A model generated the notes under the pieces. The model was given only the letters and a program-made list of their open reading frames with translations. It did no database searches and was not told where the DNA came from. Both the position numbers and the translations under genes were made by a program. A stretch of DNA of 64,000 nucleotides from Gluconacetobacter aggeris (GTDB taxonomy: Bacteria > Pseudomonadota > Alphaproteobacteria > Acetobacterales > Acetobacteraceae), in NCBI RefSeq assembly GCF_014174395.1, contig NZ_JABEQD010000006.1, positions 1 to 64,000 of the forward strand, in the 5' to 3' direction. Every line of letters starts with the position of its first letter. Position 1 is the first letter of the stretch. Of this stretch, positions 54,410 to 63,312 are shown one piece after another.

Positions 54410-55690
54410 ATGAACACCGAAATCGATATCAGCGCGCTCGGCGTGGACGGGGATGGCATTGCCCGCATGCCGGACGGCGAGCGCCTGTTCGTCCCCGGCG
54501 CCCTGGCCGGCGAGCACGTCAGCGTCCAGCCGGTCGATGCCCGCTCGGCCCATCTCCTGTCCGTGCTGCGCCCCAGCCCTGACCGGGTTGCACCGCCCTG
54601 CCCCCTGTTCGGCCAATGCGGCGGCTGTGCCATCCAGCATTTGTCCCTCCCCGCCGCCCTGGACTGGAAGACCGAAACGGTCGTCCATGCCCTGGAGCGC
54701 GCTGGCTTTGCCGACCCAATCGTCACCGCACGGTTCCAGAGCCCGCCCGCCTCGCGCCGGCGCGTCGATCTGGCGATCCGCCGCCGTCCAGATGGCGTGG
54801 CGATCGGCCTGCACGCAAGGCGTGGCGATGTGGTCGACCTGACGACCTGTCCGGTTCTCGCCCCCGCATTGTTCGCCCTGCTGCCCGCGCTGCGTGAGGT
54901 CACGCGCTCGCTGGGCGCGCTGCGGCAGAACGGCGATGTGCTGATCAACCAGCTCGATTCGGGACCGGACCTGCTGCTGGCAACCGACGGACCGCTGGAG
55001 CCGAGCGACCGCGCCAAGCTGGCGGAATTCGCGCGCAGCCAGCGCATTCCCCGCATCGCCTGGCGCCGCGCCGGCACCACCGACACGCCGGAAACCGCCG
55101 CCCAGACCGGCCCGGTGCGCCACCTCTTCTCGGGCATCGCCGTCGCCCCGCCGCCCGGCGCCTTCCTCCAGCCCAGCAGCGCGGGCGAAGCCGCGATCAT
55201 CGCGGCCGTCCTGGCCGCACTGCCGCGCAAGCTGAACCGCCGCGACGCGATCATCGAACTCTATGCGGGCTGCGGCACCCTCTCCTTCGCACTCAGCGAG
55301 AAGGCCCGGGTCCTGGCCTTCGAAGGCCACCCCGACGCCGTCGCGTCCCTGCGCCGCGCCACCAGCGGCACCCGTGTCGTGGCCGAGCAACGCGACCTGA
55401 ACCGCCAGCCGGTCATGGCCCGCCAGATCGCCGAGGCCGGCGCCATCGTCCTCGACCCGCCCTACATGGGCGCCGGCGCCCAGATGGCGCAGATCGTCGA
55501 AGGCCGGCCGCAGCGGGTCGTCTATGTCAGTTGCAACCCGCAGGCCCTGAGCCGCGACGCCGCCGGGCTGAAGGCTGCAGGATACACGCTGGACGGCGTG
55601 ACGATCATCGACCAGTTCCTGTGGTCGACCGAGGTCGAGGCCGTCTGTGTCTTCAGCACCCCACCTGCGCCGCGCCGCCGGATGCGCTAA
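54410..55690 (+). CDS. Class I SAM-dependent RNA m5U methyltransferase (RlmD/TrmA family)
   Basis: A 426-residue methyltransferase that places 5-methyluridine in RNA, probably 23S rRNA. An N-terminal TRAM-like RNA-binding region (1-60) is followed by a 4Fe-4S site (C64, C70, C73, and C147), and the C-terminal Rossmann domain has IIELYAGCGTLSFAL (SAM binding), LDPPYMGAG and the catalytic cysteine C375 in YVSCNPQAL. The ATG at 54410 fits; the frame is open upstream but unrelated. The exact target uridine cannot be set from sequence. It follows the helicase gene by 139 bases in the same direction, both acting on RNA. Confidence 0.88.
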   Translation: MNTEIDISALGVDGDGIARMPDGERLFVPGALAGEHVSVQPVDARSAHLLSVLRPSPDRVAPPCPLFGQCGGCAIQHLSLPAALDWKTETVVHALERAGFADPIVTARFQSPPASRRRVDLAIRRRPDGVAIGLHARRGDVVDLTTCPVLAPALFALLPALREVTRSLGALRQNGDVLINQLDSGPDLLLATDGPLEPSDRAKLAEFARSQRIPRIAWRRAGTTDTPETAAQTGPVRHLFSGIAVAPPPGAFLQPSSAGEAAIIAAVLAALPRKLNRRDAIIELYAGCGTLSFALSEKARVLAFEGHPDAVASLRRATSGTRVVAEQRDLNRQPVMARQIAEAGAIVLDPPYMGAGAQMAQIVEGRPQRVVYVSCNPQALSRDAAGLKAAGYTLDGVTIIDQFLWSTEVEAVCVFSTPPAPRRRMR

Positions 55691-55744
55691 ATCCGCGCCC
55701 TGATAATCCGAAGAAGCCGCTAAAAAAACCGCCCCAACCGACGA

Positions 55745-55765
55745 ATTTCCGAGGTGCTCGGAAAT
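55745..55765. terminator. Perfect 9-bp hairpin after the rRNA methyltransferase
   Basis: ATTTCCGAG and CTCGGAAAT pair around GTG, about 55 bases past the methyltransferase stop codon. On the minus strand it is followed, 13 bases later, by GGGGCGG and seven T, so it could stop leftward transcription. Confidence 0.4.
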
Positions 55766-55954
55766 GCCGAACCCGTCGGGGGCGGAACGAACCCAGTCAG
55801 GGGGATGACCGATTCCAGAAGCATGTATCCATGCACACGCTGGAACGCGTCCCCACCCGCGCGGCGGCACAATAGGCCGTCAACAGAACGATACCGAAGA
55901 ACAATACCGATAGCCGGCATTGTCGTCAGGACGAAATCCAGGGCGAGGGCGGGT

Positions 55955-55982
55955 CCCGTTCAAACGAGATCGTTTGAACGGG
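55955..55982. repeat. 28-bp perfect palindrome near the M13 peptidase gene end
   Basis: CCCGTTCAAACGA and TCGTTTGAACGGG are perfect 13-bp inverted repeats with a 2-base spacer (GA), about 70 bases beyond the peptidase stop codon. There is no T-run. It may be an operon terminator or a dimer-binding site. Confidence 0.7.
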
Positions 55983-56051
55983 TGAAGAAATCCCATACGG
56001 CCGGCCTGGCGGCGAGGTTTCGGCCGCTCCTGTCCCCGGCCGGCCACCCCG

Positions 56052-58166
56052 TCACCAGATCTTCACGCGGTCTTCCGGCTTCAGATACAGCCTCTCTCCC
56101 GCCACGACACCCCATGCGTCGTACCATGCATCGATATTATGCATCGGCATGTTGACGCGCGCGACCGGCGGCGAATGCGGATCGACCACGATCTGCTGGC
56201 GCAGGGCGTCGTCGCGCACCTTCTCGCGCCACACCTGCGCCCAGCCCAGGAACACGCGCTGGTCGCCCGTCAGCCCGTCGATCACCGGGGCCGGCTTGCC
56301 GTGCAGCGAGGCATGATAAGCGTCCAGCGCCAGCGTCAGCCCGCCCAGATCGGCGATGTTCTCGCCCATCGTCAGCTTCCCGTTCACATGCACGCCCGGC
56401 AGAACGACGAATGCGTTGAACTGCGCCCCCAGCCGGTCGGCAAGTTTCTGGAACCGCGCCGCGTCCGCCTTGGTCCACCAGTCGCGCAGCCGCCCATGCT
56501 CGTCGAACTTGCGCCCTTCATCGTCGAAGGAATGGGTCATCTCATGCCCGATCACGCCGCCGATCGCGCCGTAATTGATCGCCGGGTCCGCCGTGGGGTT
56601 GAAGAAGGGCGGCTGAAGGATCGCGGCAGGAAACACGACCTCGTCGAATACGGGCATATTGTAGGCATTCACGGTCTGCGGCGTCATGTCCCACTCGTCG
56701 CGATCGACCGGCTTGCCCAGATGCCCCAGCCAGTACCGCCATTCGAAGGCGACGGCGCGCGTGGCATTGCCATACACGTCGCCCTTGCGGATCGTCAGCG
56801 CGCCATAATCGCGCCACTTGGTGGGATAGCCGATCTGGATGGTGAAACTCTCCAGCTTGCGCAACGCGGCGGCACGGGTCGCCGGCTCCATCCAGCTATT
56901 ATGCTGGAGACGGACATGAAAGGCGGCCTTCAACGCATCCGTCAGATGCCCCATCTCCACCTTGCTGTCCGGCGGGAAATAGCGCGCAACATAAACCCGG
57001 CCGATCGCCCATCCCATCGCGGAACTCGTCGCACCCACCGCGCGCTTCCAGCGCACGGGCAGTTGCGGTTGGCCGGACAGCGTCTTGCCGTTGAACGCGA
57101 ACCAGGCATCGACGAATGCCTTCGACATGTTGGGCGCCGCATTGTCCGCCAGATGGAAGGCCAGCCACGCGCGCAGCGTCGCGATATCCGTCGCGCCGAG
57201 GATCTTCGCCTCCCCCGCGATCGCACCGGGTTCGCCAGCGATCACGACACGCTGCGCGAGACCCGTCGCCGGAATGCCCGCCGCCTGCAACCAGCGCGTC
57301 CAGTCGAAGCCGGGCATGTCCTTCCCAAGCTGCTCGACGGTGCGGGGATTGTAGCTCTTTTCCGGATCGCGCATCTCGTCGCGCGCCCAGTGGACCTTCG
57401 CGATGGCCGTTTCCAGTGCGACGATGTCGGACGCCGCCTGCTTCGCGTCCGGCCACCCGATCAGGCCGAGCATCGTCTCGACATAGGTCCGATACGCGGT
57501 CTTCTTCGCGGCAAAGGATGGTTTGGCGTAATAATCCCGATCCGGCATTCCCAGCCCCGCCTGGTCCAGGTCGAGCGCATATCGCGTAGGGTCCTTCGCA
57601 TCGGGCTGGATCATGAGCGAGAATGGCGAGGCCTGAAACGTTTCCTGCGCCGCCCCGGCAAGCGCGGCGAAGGACGCGGCATCATGGACGGCACGGATCG
57701 CGGCCAGGTCGGCCGCCAGCGGCGCCACACCCGATGCCTCGACGGCCGCCTCGTCCATGAACGCGGCATAGAACGTGCCGAGCTTGCCTTCGATCGTCGT
57801 CGGGTTCTCCTGCGCCTGCGACGCCACGTCGTTCAGGATCGCCTGCACCCGCGTACGCGACAGTTCGGCAAGTTCGTTGAACGGCCCCCAGCTCGTCCGA
57901 TCCGGCGGAATGGCCAGATGGTCGACATAAGTGCCGTTGGCATAGCCAAAGAAATCATTGCCCGGCTTCACCGAGAGGTTGCGTCCGGACAGGTCGAATC
58001 CCCAGGCCCCCTGGGGCGCGACCGGCGCGTCCGGCGTCGCGGGAACCGCCACGGTGGCGGCCGCCGCACCGCCGACGGCCAGCATCCCGGCCAGGCAGGC
58101 CGTGCCCAGCAGCAGCGCGATCCCGCCACGATGCTGTGCGAGGCTACATTTTTTCGTAAGGATCAA
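56052..58166 (-). CDS. Exported M13-family metallopeptidase (neprilysin/PepO-like)
   Basis: A 704-residue zinc endopeptidase of the neprilysin family, which cuts short peptides. The N-terminus has a basic stretch and hydrophobic core ending in AAA near residue 37, so it should be exported. The zinc motif GHEMTHSFDDEG (HExxH near 539-543) and the third-ligand motif GENIADLGG (~600) are intact, and the C-terminus keeps the family RVNMPMHNIDAWYDAW region. The start is a TTG at 58166 with AGGAGG 8 bases upstream; no suitable ATG exists. It lies 79 bases after the TonB-dependent receptor in the same direction, pointing to co-expression and to peptides as possible receptor cargo. Confidence 0.92.
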   Translation of the reverse strand: MILTKKCSLAQHRGGIALLLGTACLAGMLAVGGAAAATVAVPATPDAPVAPQGAWGFDLSGRNLSVKPGNDFFGYANGTYVDHLAIPPDRTSWGPFNELAELSRTRVQAILNDVASQAQENPTTIEGKLGTFYAAFMDEAAVEASGVAPLAADLAAIRAVHDAASFAALAGAAQETFQASPFSLMIQPDAKDPTRYALDLDQAGLGMPDRDYYAKPSFAAKKTAYRTYVETMLGLIGWPDAKQAASDIVALETAIAKVHWARDEMRDPEKSYNPRTVEQLGKDMPGFDWTRWLQAAGIPATGLAQRVVIAGEPGAIAGEAKILGATDIATLRAWLAFHLADNAAPNMSKAFVDAWFAFNGKTLSGQPQLPVRWKRAVGATSSAMGWAIGRVYVARYFPPDSKVEMGHLTDALKAAFHVRLQHNSWMEPATRAAALRKLESFTIQIGYPTKWRDYGALTIRKGDVYGNATRAVAFEWRYWLGHLGKPVDRDEWDMTPQTVNAYNMPVFDEVVFPAAILQPPFFNPTADPAINYGAIGGVIGHEMTHSFDDEGRKFDEHGRLRDWWTKADAARFQKLADRLGAQFNAFVVLPGVHVNGKLTMGENIADLGGLTLALDAYHASLHGKPAPVIDGLTGDQRVFLGWAQVWREKVRDDALRQQIVVDPHSPPVARVNMPMHNIDAWYDAWGVVAGERLYLKPEDRVKIW

Positions 58167-58245
58167 ATCGATTTCCTCCTGGCGCGCCGCGACGCGCCGA
58201 ATTGTATGGAATGGTCGTTCCGACGCGGGACGCGTATGCCCGCGC

Positions 58246-61200
58246 TCAGAAATTCGCCTGGACCGTCAGCATGAACGAGCGCCCGATGATGCCGTCGAAA
58301 TAGCGCGAGGTCGAACCGGTATAGGGATATTGCGGCTTCGCATCGAACACATTGTTGATATTCAGGTTCGTCACATAATGCTTGAGAAACGTATAGCCGA
58401 TGGTCGTGTTGAACGTGAAATATTGCTTGAAATCGTTGATGGAGTAGGTGTTCGGGGCGACGTTCAGCTTGTAGCGGCTCTTGCCGTAATAGATCATCTG
58501 CCATTGCAGCATGAGCGGACCGCGGAAATAATTGATATTGGTCGTGAAGCTGTCCCGCGGGTTGGCAGTGTCGCCGACCTGCGCATAGGTCTGGCTCAGC
58601 AGCGTCTGGTTGTTGAAGACGTAATGCATGTAATTGACGGTCATCTCGACCGCGCCGGATTTCGGACCCAGCCCGATATCGTCCAGCGTCAGGAAGTAAT
58701 CCAGCTTGGACTGCACGCCGCGCACGTGCTGGTTCGCGATATTGTAATATCCCTCGTGGAAATTCGTGATCTGTCCGGACGAATCCCGCGTGAAGGCCGA
58801 GCAGTAGGCATTCGGAAAGTTCGGTGAATCGTAGCACGCGTCCATGATCTGGGTGATATCGAGCGACTGGATCTCGTTGTGCAGATTGATGTCGATGAAA
58901 TCGGAATTGATGGTCAACCCGCGCACCCAGCGCGGCCGCAGGGTGACGCCGCCGGTAAAGCTGTCCGCCGTTTCGTTTTGCAGATGGCGGTTGCCGCCCG
59001 AACTGCCGAGTACGGTATAATTGTTGATGTTCGAAGAAAAGTTGCTCGGCACGCCCGCCCTGGCGCAATTCGCGTGCCGGACACCCGGATTCGGCCCGGA
59101 CGTGATGAACTGGGGCGAGCACGGATCGTTCCCGCTGCCGTAGACCGAGCCATCGGGCGCGAACAGTTCCGTAATCGACGGCGCGCGGAGCGACCGGGTA
59201 TAATTGCCGTGGAACACCACATCGCGCGTCGGCGCATAGGTCCCCCCGGCGGTCCAGGTCCAGAAGCCTCCGGTTATGGAATTGTTGACATAACGCGCCG
59301 CCGCATCGCCCGAGAATTCATAGACGCCGGGGACATGCATCTTCGGCGAAACCAGCGGAACCTCCAGTTCCGCGAAGGCTTCATGCGTATGATAGCTGCC
59401 CGCAACAGGCGAGACCGGAATAAACGCGCCATATTGCTGATAGGTGCCGTCCGGCATGGGCTCCCCGCGGAAGAAGGCTCCCGGATTGAAGCTCGTAGCC
59501 TCGCGCCGGTGCTCGTAGCCCAGGTCCCAGCGCACGTCGCCCGCCGGCAGCTTGACGACGGTGCTCTTCACTTCGGCCACGATGTCGAACTGGCTGTTGG
59601 TCTGCGAGGTCTTGCTCATGGCGGTAACATAATCGATCGCCGCCTGGCTCGCGGTGCCCACGCCGAAAGGGTTGAGCGCCGCGCAGGTCGCACTCTCGGT
59701 GGGCAGAGGCGAACTGACATAGCCCGGCGCGCAGCCGATCGACCCGTCAGGCAGCCCCACGGCATTCAGCGCGTTGACGAAGTTCTGCGCCACGATCATG
59801 GGCTGATAGGTCTGCGACATCGAGCGTCCATAGGTGCCGGTAATGTCCCAGTCGAAATGACGGCCGGCGAATTCGAAATCCCCGTTCAGACCACCGACGA
59901 ACCGAAATGTCTGCGTGTTCGTGGTAAAGGCGCCGGTCCCATAATCGGTATTGGCACGCGCCAGATAGAACTGGTCGGTCGGCACTCCCTGGGCGGCAAG
60001 GTTCGAGACGATGGTGGCGCGTTCCGCTTGCGTCAGGAACGGATTACCGGTGCTCAGCACCAGGTTGCCGCTCTGCGTCCCGTCGGCGGCGCCCGTCATC
60101 GCGCTGGCGAACAGGGCGGTATTGTAGTTCGGCTGGGCAGACGTGTTGAAGGCGCTCGCATCCTGGTACCAGCCTTCGAACTTCGCCTTCAGATGGTCGG
60201 TGATGTCGTAATGGGCCAGCGTGGTCAGGTTCAGCCGCGTCTGGCCGACGATCAGGTTATTGTAGTTGCCGATATTGAAGCCATTCCCGCCTGAGCCCGA
60301 AATCTGGTCGCCATTGACCGAATTGTAGGTCAGCGGCACCAGCGCGGTGCCCGTAGGGTTGAAGATCAGCGTCTGTCCCGCGGCATTCGTCACACCCCCC
60401 AGATTCTGGCCCGAGAGCGTGGGATAGGTATCGGAGGTGACGGGAATGCCCGAATTGGTGAACTCCAGATAGCGCTGCCCGTGTTGCAGCACATATTTGT
60501 ACGGGCTGCTCGGATCGTTGCTCTGTCCGAAATAATTGCTGTCTCCGCCGCCAAATTGCGGCCGCGCCGCGCGGGTCAGCGGAAGCTGGTCGTTATATTC
60601 CACATCGAAGACGACGCCGCCCCGATCATGGTCGAAATGCCGGCCGGCCAGAAACGCGATCTTGGCCGACCCGTCATCGAGCTTCTGGGAAAAGCCGCCC
60701 TGCGCGGTAAACTCCACGCCCTGGAAATCATTTTTTAGGATGAAGTTCTGCACGCCGGCGATCGCGTCCGACCCATAGGCGGGCGCGCCACCGACGCTCA
60801 CCGTCTCGACTTTCTTGATCAGCGACGAGGGAATGATGGACAGATCGACCGGCGACCCCGCAACCGCGCCGAAGATCGAGGAAGACGCGTCGGAGACGAA
60901 GCGCATGCCGTTCACCAGCGTCAGCGTGCGTTGCGAGCCGAGGTTGAACATGTTGGCGAAGAACTGGCCGGCACCGTATGAGCCCTGGGCCCCCATGTTG
61001 GAATTGTCCGGTGCGCCATAGGCCGGGTTTTCGCGCAACAGCGCGGTACCGACATTGGTATAGCCGCGCCGCGCCAGTTGCTCGGCATCCAGCGTCGTGG
61101 TCGGCATGATGTCGGTCAGCGCGGAATGGGCGAGGCGCGATCCCGTAACGACGATGGCTTCCACGTTAGACGCCGCGTCCGTCCGATCCGGAGCGGCGGG

Positions 61201-61602
61201 GACGGCGGCATTCGTGGCCTTGATGGCGCCCCCATGCGGCGTGGAGGAAGGCGCGGGCGGCAAGGTCGTGACGATCTTCAGCCCGCCGGAAGGCGTCGCG
61301 ACCACGGCCAGCGCGGTCCCGCGCAAGGCAAGGCCGACCGCCGCCATCCCGGTCATCTGGCCGCCGATCGCAACCACCTGCCTGCCCGCCACCTGATCGG
61401 GAGAAAATGCGATGGGGGTCCCGGTCTGGGCCGATATGCGCAACAGGGTTCGTGCCAGCGGCGCCGGCGGCAGGGCGAAGGCGAAGGATTTCGCCTGACT
61501 GACGGAGGCATCGGCGGCTCGGCCTGACGAGACTCCCGCAAGGCACGAGCCCGCGAGCAGAAAAAAGGTGGATATACCGAGTAGCCGCTGTTTTCTCTTC
61601 AT
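58246..61602 (-). CDS. TonB-dependent outer-membrane receptor with STN signalling domain
   Basis: An 1118-residue outer-membrane transporter. Signal peptide ~1-30. An STN (secretin/TonB short N-terminal) domain spans 38-113 (FALPPAPLARTLLRISAQTG), the part that contacts a FecR-type protein in cell-surface signalling. A TonB-box-like VEAIVVTGS is at 148-156. The plug domain (to about 300) and a 22-strand-type barrel follow, ending in phenylalanine as outer-membrane barrels do. The loops are rich in Asn/Gly/Tyr as in receptors for oligopeptides, glycans or iron complexes; the cargo is unknown. The ATG at 61602 has a GAGGAAGAG site upstream. It follows fecR by 105 bases. Confidence 0.93.
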   Translation of the reverse strand: MKRKQRLLGISTFFLLAGSCLAGVSSGRAADASVSQAKSFAFALPPAPLARTLLRISAQTGTPIAFSPDQVAGRQVVAIGGQMTGMAAVGLALRGTALAVVATPSGGLKIVTTLPPAPSSTPHGGAIKATNAAVPAAPDRTDAASNVEAIVVTGSRLAHSALTDIMPTTTLDAEQLARRGYTNVGTALLRENPAYGAPDNSNMGAQGSYGAGQFFANMFNLGSQRTLTLVNGMRFVSDASSSIFGAVAGSPVDLSIIPSSLIKKVETVSVGGAPAYGSDAIAGVQNFILKNDFQGVEFTAQGGFSQKLDDGSAKIAFLAGRHFDHDRGGVVFDVEYNDQLPLTRAARPQFGGGDSNYFGQSNDPSSPYKYVLQHGQRYLEFTNSGIPVTSDTYPTLSGQNLGGVTNAAGQTLIFNPTGTALVPLTYNSVNGDQISGSGGNGFNIGNYNNLIVGQTRLNLTTLAHYDITDHLKAKFEGWYQDASAFNTSAQPNYNTALFASAMTGAADGTQSGNLVLSTGNPFLTQAERATIVSNLAAQGVPTDQFYLARANTDYGTGAFTTNTQTFRFVGGLNGDFEFAGRHFDWDITGTYGRSMSQTYQPMIVAQNFVNALNAVGLPDGSIGCAPGYVSSPLPTESATCAALNPFGVGTASQAAIDYVTAMSKTSQTNSQFDIVAEVKSTVVKLPAGDVRWDLGYEHRREATSFNPGAFFRGEPMPDGTYQQYGAFIPVSPVAGSYHTHEAFAELEVPLVSPKMHVPGVYEFSGDAAARYVNNSITGGFWTWTAGGTYAPTRDVVFHGNYTRSLRAPSITELFAPDGSVYGSGNDPCSPQFITSGPNPGVRHANCARAGVPSNFSSNINNYTVLGSSGGNRHLQNETADSFTGGVTLRPRWVRGLTINSDFIDINLHNEIQSLDITQIMDACYDSPNFPNAYCSAFTRDSSGQITNFHEGYYNIANQHVRGVQSKLDYFLTLDDIGLGPKSGAVEMTVNYMHYVFNNQTLLSQTYAQVGDTANPRDSFTTNINYFRGPLMLQWQMIYYGKSRYKLNVAPNTYSINDFKQYFTFNTTIGYTFLKHYVTNLNINNVFDAKPQYPYTGSTSRYFDGIIGRSFMLTVQANF

Positions 61603-61613
61603 CTCTTCCTCAT

Positions 61614-61643
61614 CGTTACGGACCGTTACGGTATGGTCGTTAC
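61614..61643 (-). promoter_or_regulatory. Three GTAACG repeats upstream of the receptor gene (candidate operator/promoter)
   Basis: On the minus strand GTAACG occurs three times (61638-61643, 61624-61629, 61614-61619), at 14- and 10-base steps. The middle copy lies in a near-palindrome (ACCGT-T-ACGGT). It is immediately before the receptor ribosome site, in the gap between fecR and the receptor gene. Confidence 0.4.
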
Positions 61644-61707
61644 AAAGGATGAGGATCGAGCCGGCCAAAGTGATACCGACGGAGAAACTTTTTTTACACG
61701 ATGATCG

Positions 61708-62574
61708 TCACGATATGGAATTGATCGCCACGACCCCGAAAGGCAGATGCCGGATGGAGACCGGAAAGGTCTCTTCAAGCTGCGTGAGCGAACGGCCGGT
61801 ATCGTTCAGCGAAAATACGCCGCTCGCCCGGATGCGCGCCGCGCGCGGCGTGATGTAAAGCGACCCTCGCCAATAGGGCGCCAACCCCGCGATCACATCG
61901 CCAAGCGTCCCGTTTTCCACGATCAGCATGCCATTGCGCCAGGAGGTCGCAAGTCCCCAGTCTATGGCCCGTTCGTCCGGCCCACCCGGCTCCAGATCCA
62001 TGGCATGGCCGGCCGCCAGGGTCAGGCGCGGCCCACGCGCGGGCAGAATGGCCAGCATGTCGTCATGGGCGGTCACGATGGTCCGGCCATCATCGCGACG
62101 GACCATGAAATCGCCGGCCGACGCACGGACCAGGCCCGCGCGGGTGGCAACCTGGATAAACGGCGATGCCGCGTCGGGACGGCTTTCCACAAGAACCATT
62201 CCATGCAGGAGCGTGAATGCGTTCCGCGCACCGCCGGTGGCGAACGCGATGGCGCTGCACGGCGCAAGCGTCGCGGTGGATCGTGCACCAAGGGCCAGTT
62301 GCTGCGTCTCGCCATGGCGGGTGCGGATATCGGCGCGCAGATCGCCCGACAGCAATGCCGGTCCGGCCAGCAGCCCCGCGACGCATGTCGCGCCGGCGGC
62401 AGCTCCCAGCCCTCGGCGCAGCAGTGCGCGGCGTTTCACCCGACGTAGATAGATGTCGCCCAGAGACTGGCCACCCAGCGCCGCGCTCAGCCGCGCAAGC
62501 TGCATGTCCACGGGGTTGGACCGCCCGTTTTCGCCCTGCGGCGCATCCGTGGACCGTGTTGGATCGGAAGCCAT
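61708..62574 (-). CDS. FecR-family anti-sigma/sigma-regulator protein
   Basis: A 288-residue inner-membrane regulator. A short cytoplasmic N-terminus is followed by a basic segment and one transmembrane helix (about 52-75). The periplasmic FecR domain then carries TRHGETQQLALGARSTATL and ending with a C-terminal STN-like secretin-fold part (GVFSLNDTGRSLTQLEETF). In the FecI-FecR model it senses the ligand-loaded receptor STN domain and controls the sigma factor. The N-terminal sigma-binding DUF4880 motif is short or degenerate. It starts 33 bases after the sigma factor stop codon. Confidence 0.88.
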   Translation of the reverse strand: MASDPTRSTDAPQGENGRSNPVDMQLARLSAALGGQSLGDIYLRRVKRRALLRRGLGAAAGATCVAGLLAGPALLSGDLRADIRTRHGETQQLALGARSTATLAPCSAIAFATGGARNAFTLLHGMVLVESRPDAASPFIQVATRAGLVRASAGDFMVRRDDGRTIVTAHDDMLAILPARGPRLTLAAGHAMDLEPGGPDERAIDWGLATSWRNGMLIVENGTLGDVIAGLAPYWRGSLYITPRAARIRASGVFSLNDTGRSLTQLEETFPVSIRHLPFGVVAINSIS

Positions 62575-62607
62575 GATGCTTTCTATTACGAACAGGAATT
62601 CAGGAAC

Positions 62608-63129
62608 TCAAGGCCGATCCAGCACACCCGCGCAGGCACGCTCGGCGGTGTCGATATATTTCCGCACCATGCTGACCGATACGTTGAGCCGTTCGGCGAT
62701 ATCCTGGTGGCGCAGATGGTCGATCCGGTAGAAGAAGAACGCCGCACGTGCCTTGGGCGACACGCCGTGCAGCGCATGGTCCATGCGTTGGAGCAATTGC
62801 AGGAACGCGTTATGTTCCTCGGGGCTCGGCGCCGTCTCCGCCGAAACGGCCCGTAGCGCATCCAGATAGCTTGCCTCCAGCACGCTGCGCCTTCTCAGTT
62901 CGGCGATCAGGCGCCGTGCCACGACCAGCAGAAAGGCGCGCGGTTCCCGCAGGTTCTCCGCCTGCCGGGACGCGGCAAGACGGACAAACACCTCGGAGGC
63001 GATTTCCTCCCCCTTGCTGCGGGAGCCGAGTTGACGTGCCATGCGGCTGACCAACCAGCCGAAATGAGACTGGAACAATCCCGTTAATGGGTCGGGAAAC
63101 CGCGAATGCGTCAAGGGCTGTTTGGTCAT
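62608..63129 (-). CDS. ECF sigma factor (FecI-like)
   Basis: A 173-residue extracytoplasmic-function sigma-70 factor with region 2 (LFQSHFGWLVSRMARQLGS ... EEIASEVFVRLAA) and region 4 (HLRHQDIAERLNVSVSMVRKYI). It should direct RNA polymerase to the receptor/peptidase promoter. The start ATG at 63129 gives a normal length. The frame is open upstream to 63312, but that part is transposase-like (see the pseudogene). Only a weak ribosome site is visible. Order sigma-fecR-receptor matches a cell-surface signalling module. Confidence 0.9.
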   Translation of the reverse strand: MTKQPLTHSRFPDPLTGLFQSHFGWLVSRMARQLGSRSKGEEIASEVFVRLAASRQAENLREPRAFLLVVARRLIAELRRRSVLEASYLDALRAVSAETAPSPEEHNAFLQLLQRMDHALHGVSPKARAAFFFYRIDHLRHQDIAERLNVSVSMVRKYIDTAERACAGVLDRP

Positions 63130-63312
63130 CTCATACCCACTCGCCCGAAGACCGGCACACGTCCGGCTTCGTGAGTCGATTTTGATGATCCGTTCCGGAT
63201 CGTCGATGACCCTGTTCCATGCGATCCTGTAAACATCGACGATATCGTCGTAGCTGCCCCCGAGGGTTGCGTAGAGCTTGTTCCGGCGCAGAAAGCCCCA
63301 AAAACTCCCCAT
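63130..63312 (-). pseudogene. IS630-family transposase remnant (C-terminal end)
   Basis: The frame upstream of and continuous with the sigma factor encodes FWGFLRRNKLYATLGGSYDD, then DDIVDVYRIAWNRVIDDPER and IIKIDSRS. This matches the C-terminal pattern of IS630-type transposases (W..LR..., YDDI.....AWN.L...P.RI.SIG.R). Only the last ~55 residues remain; no catalytic DDE residues or N-terminal part are seen. Sequence further upstream does not continue it clearly. It joins the sigma factor's frame without a stop codon, so a fused product is possible in principle. Confidence 0.65.

Larger units (their letters stand above)
55691..56051. other. 361-base convergent intergenic region with two perfect hairpins
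   Basis: It lies between the rRNA methyltransferase and the M13 peptidase stop codons and holds no convincing gene. A plus-strand open frame through it (55754-56155) runs into the peptidase gene and looks non-coding. It contains perfect inverted repeats at 55745-55765 and 55955-55982. Confidence 0.6.

Noticed and set aside
55754-56155. 133-residue plus-strand frame in the gap before the M13 gene
   Set aside because: It runs into the peptidase gene on the other strand, shows no family similarity and has no ribosome site.
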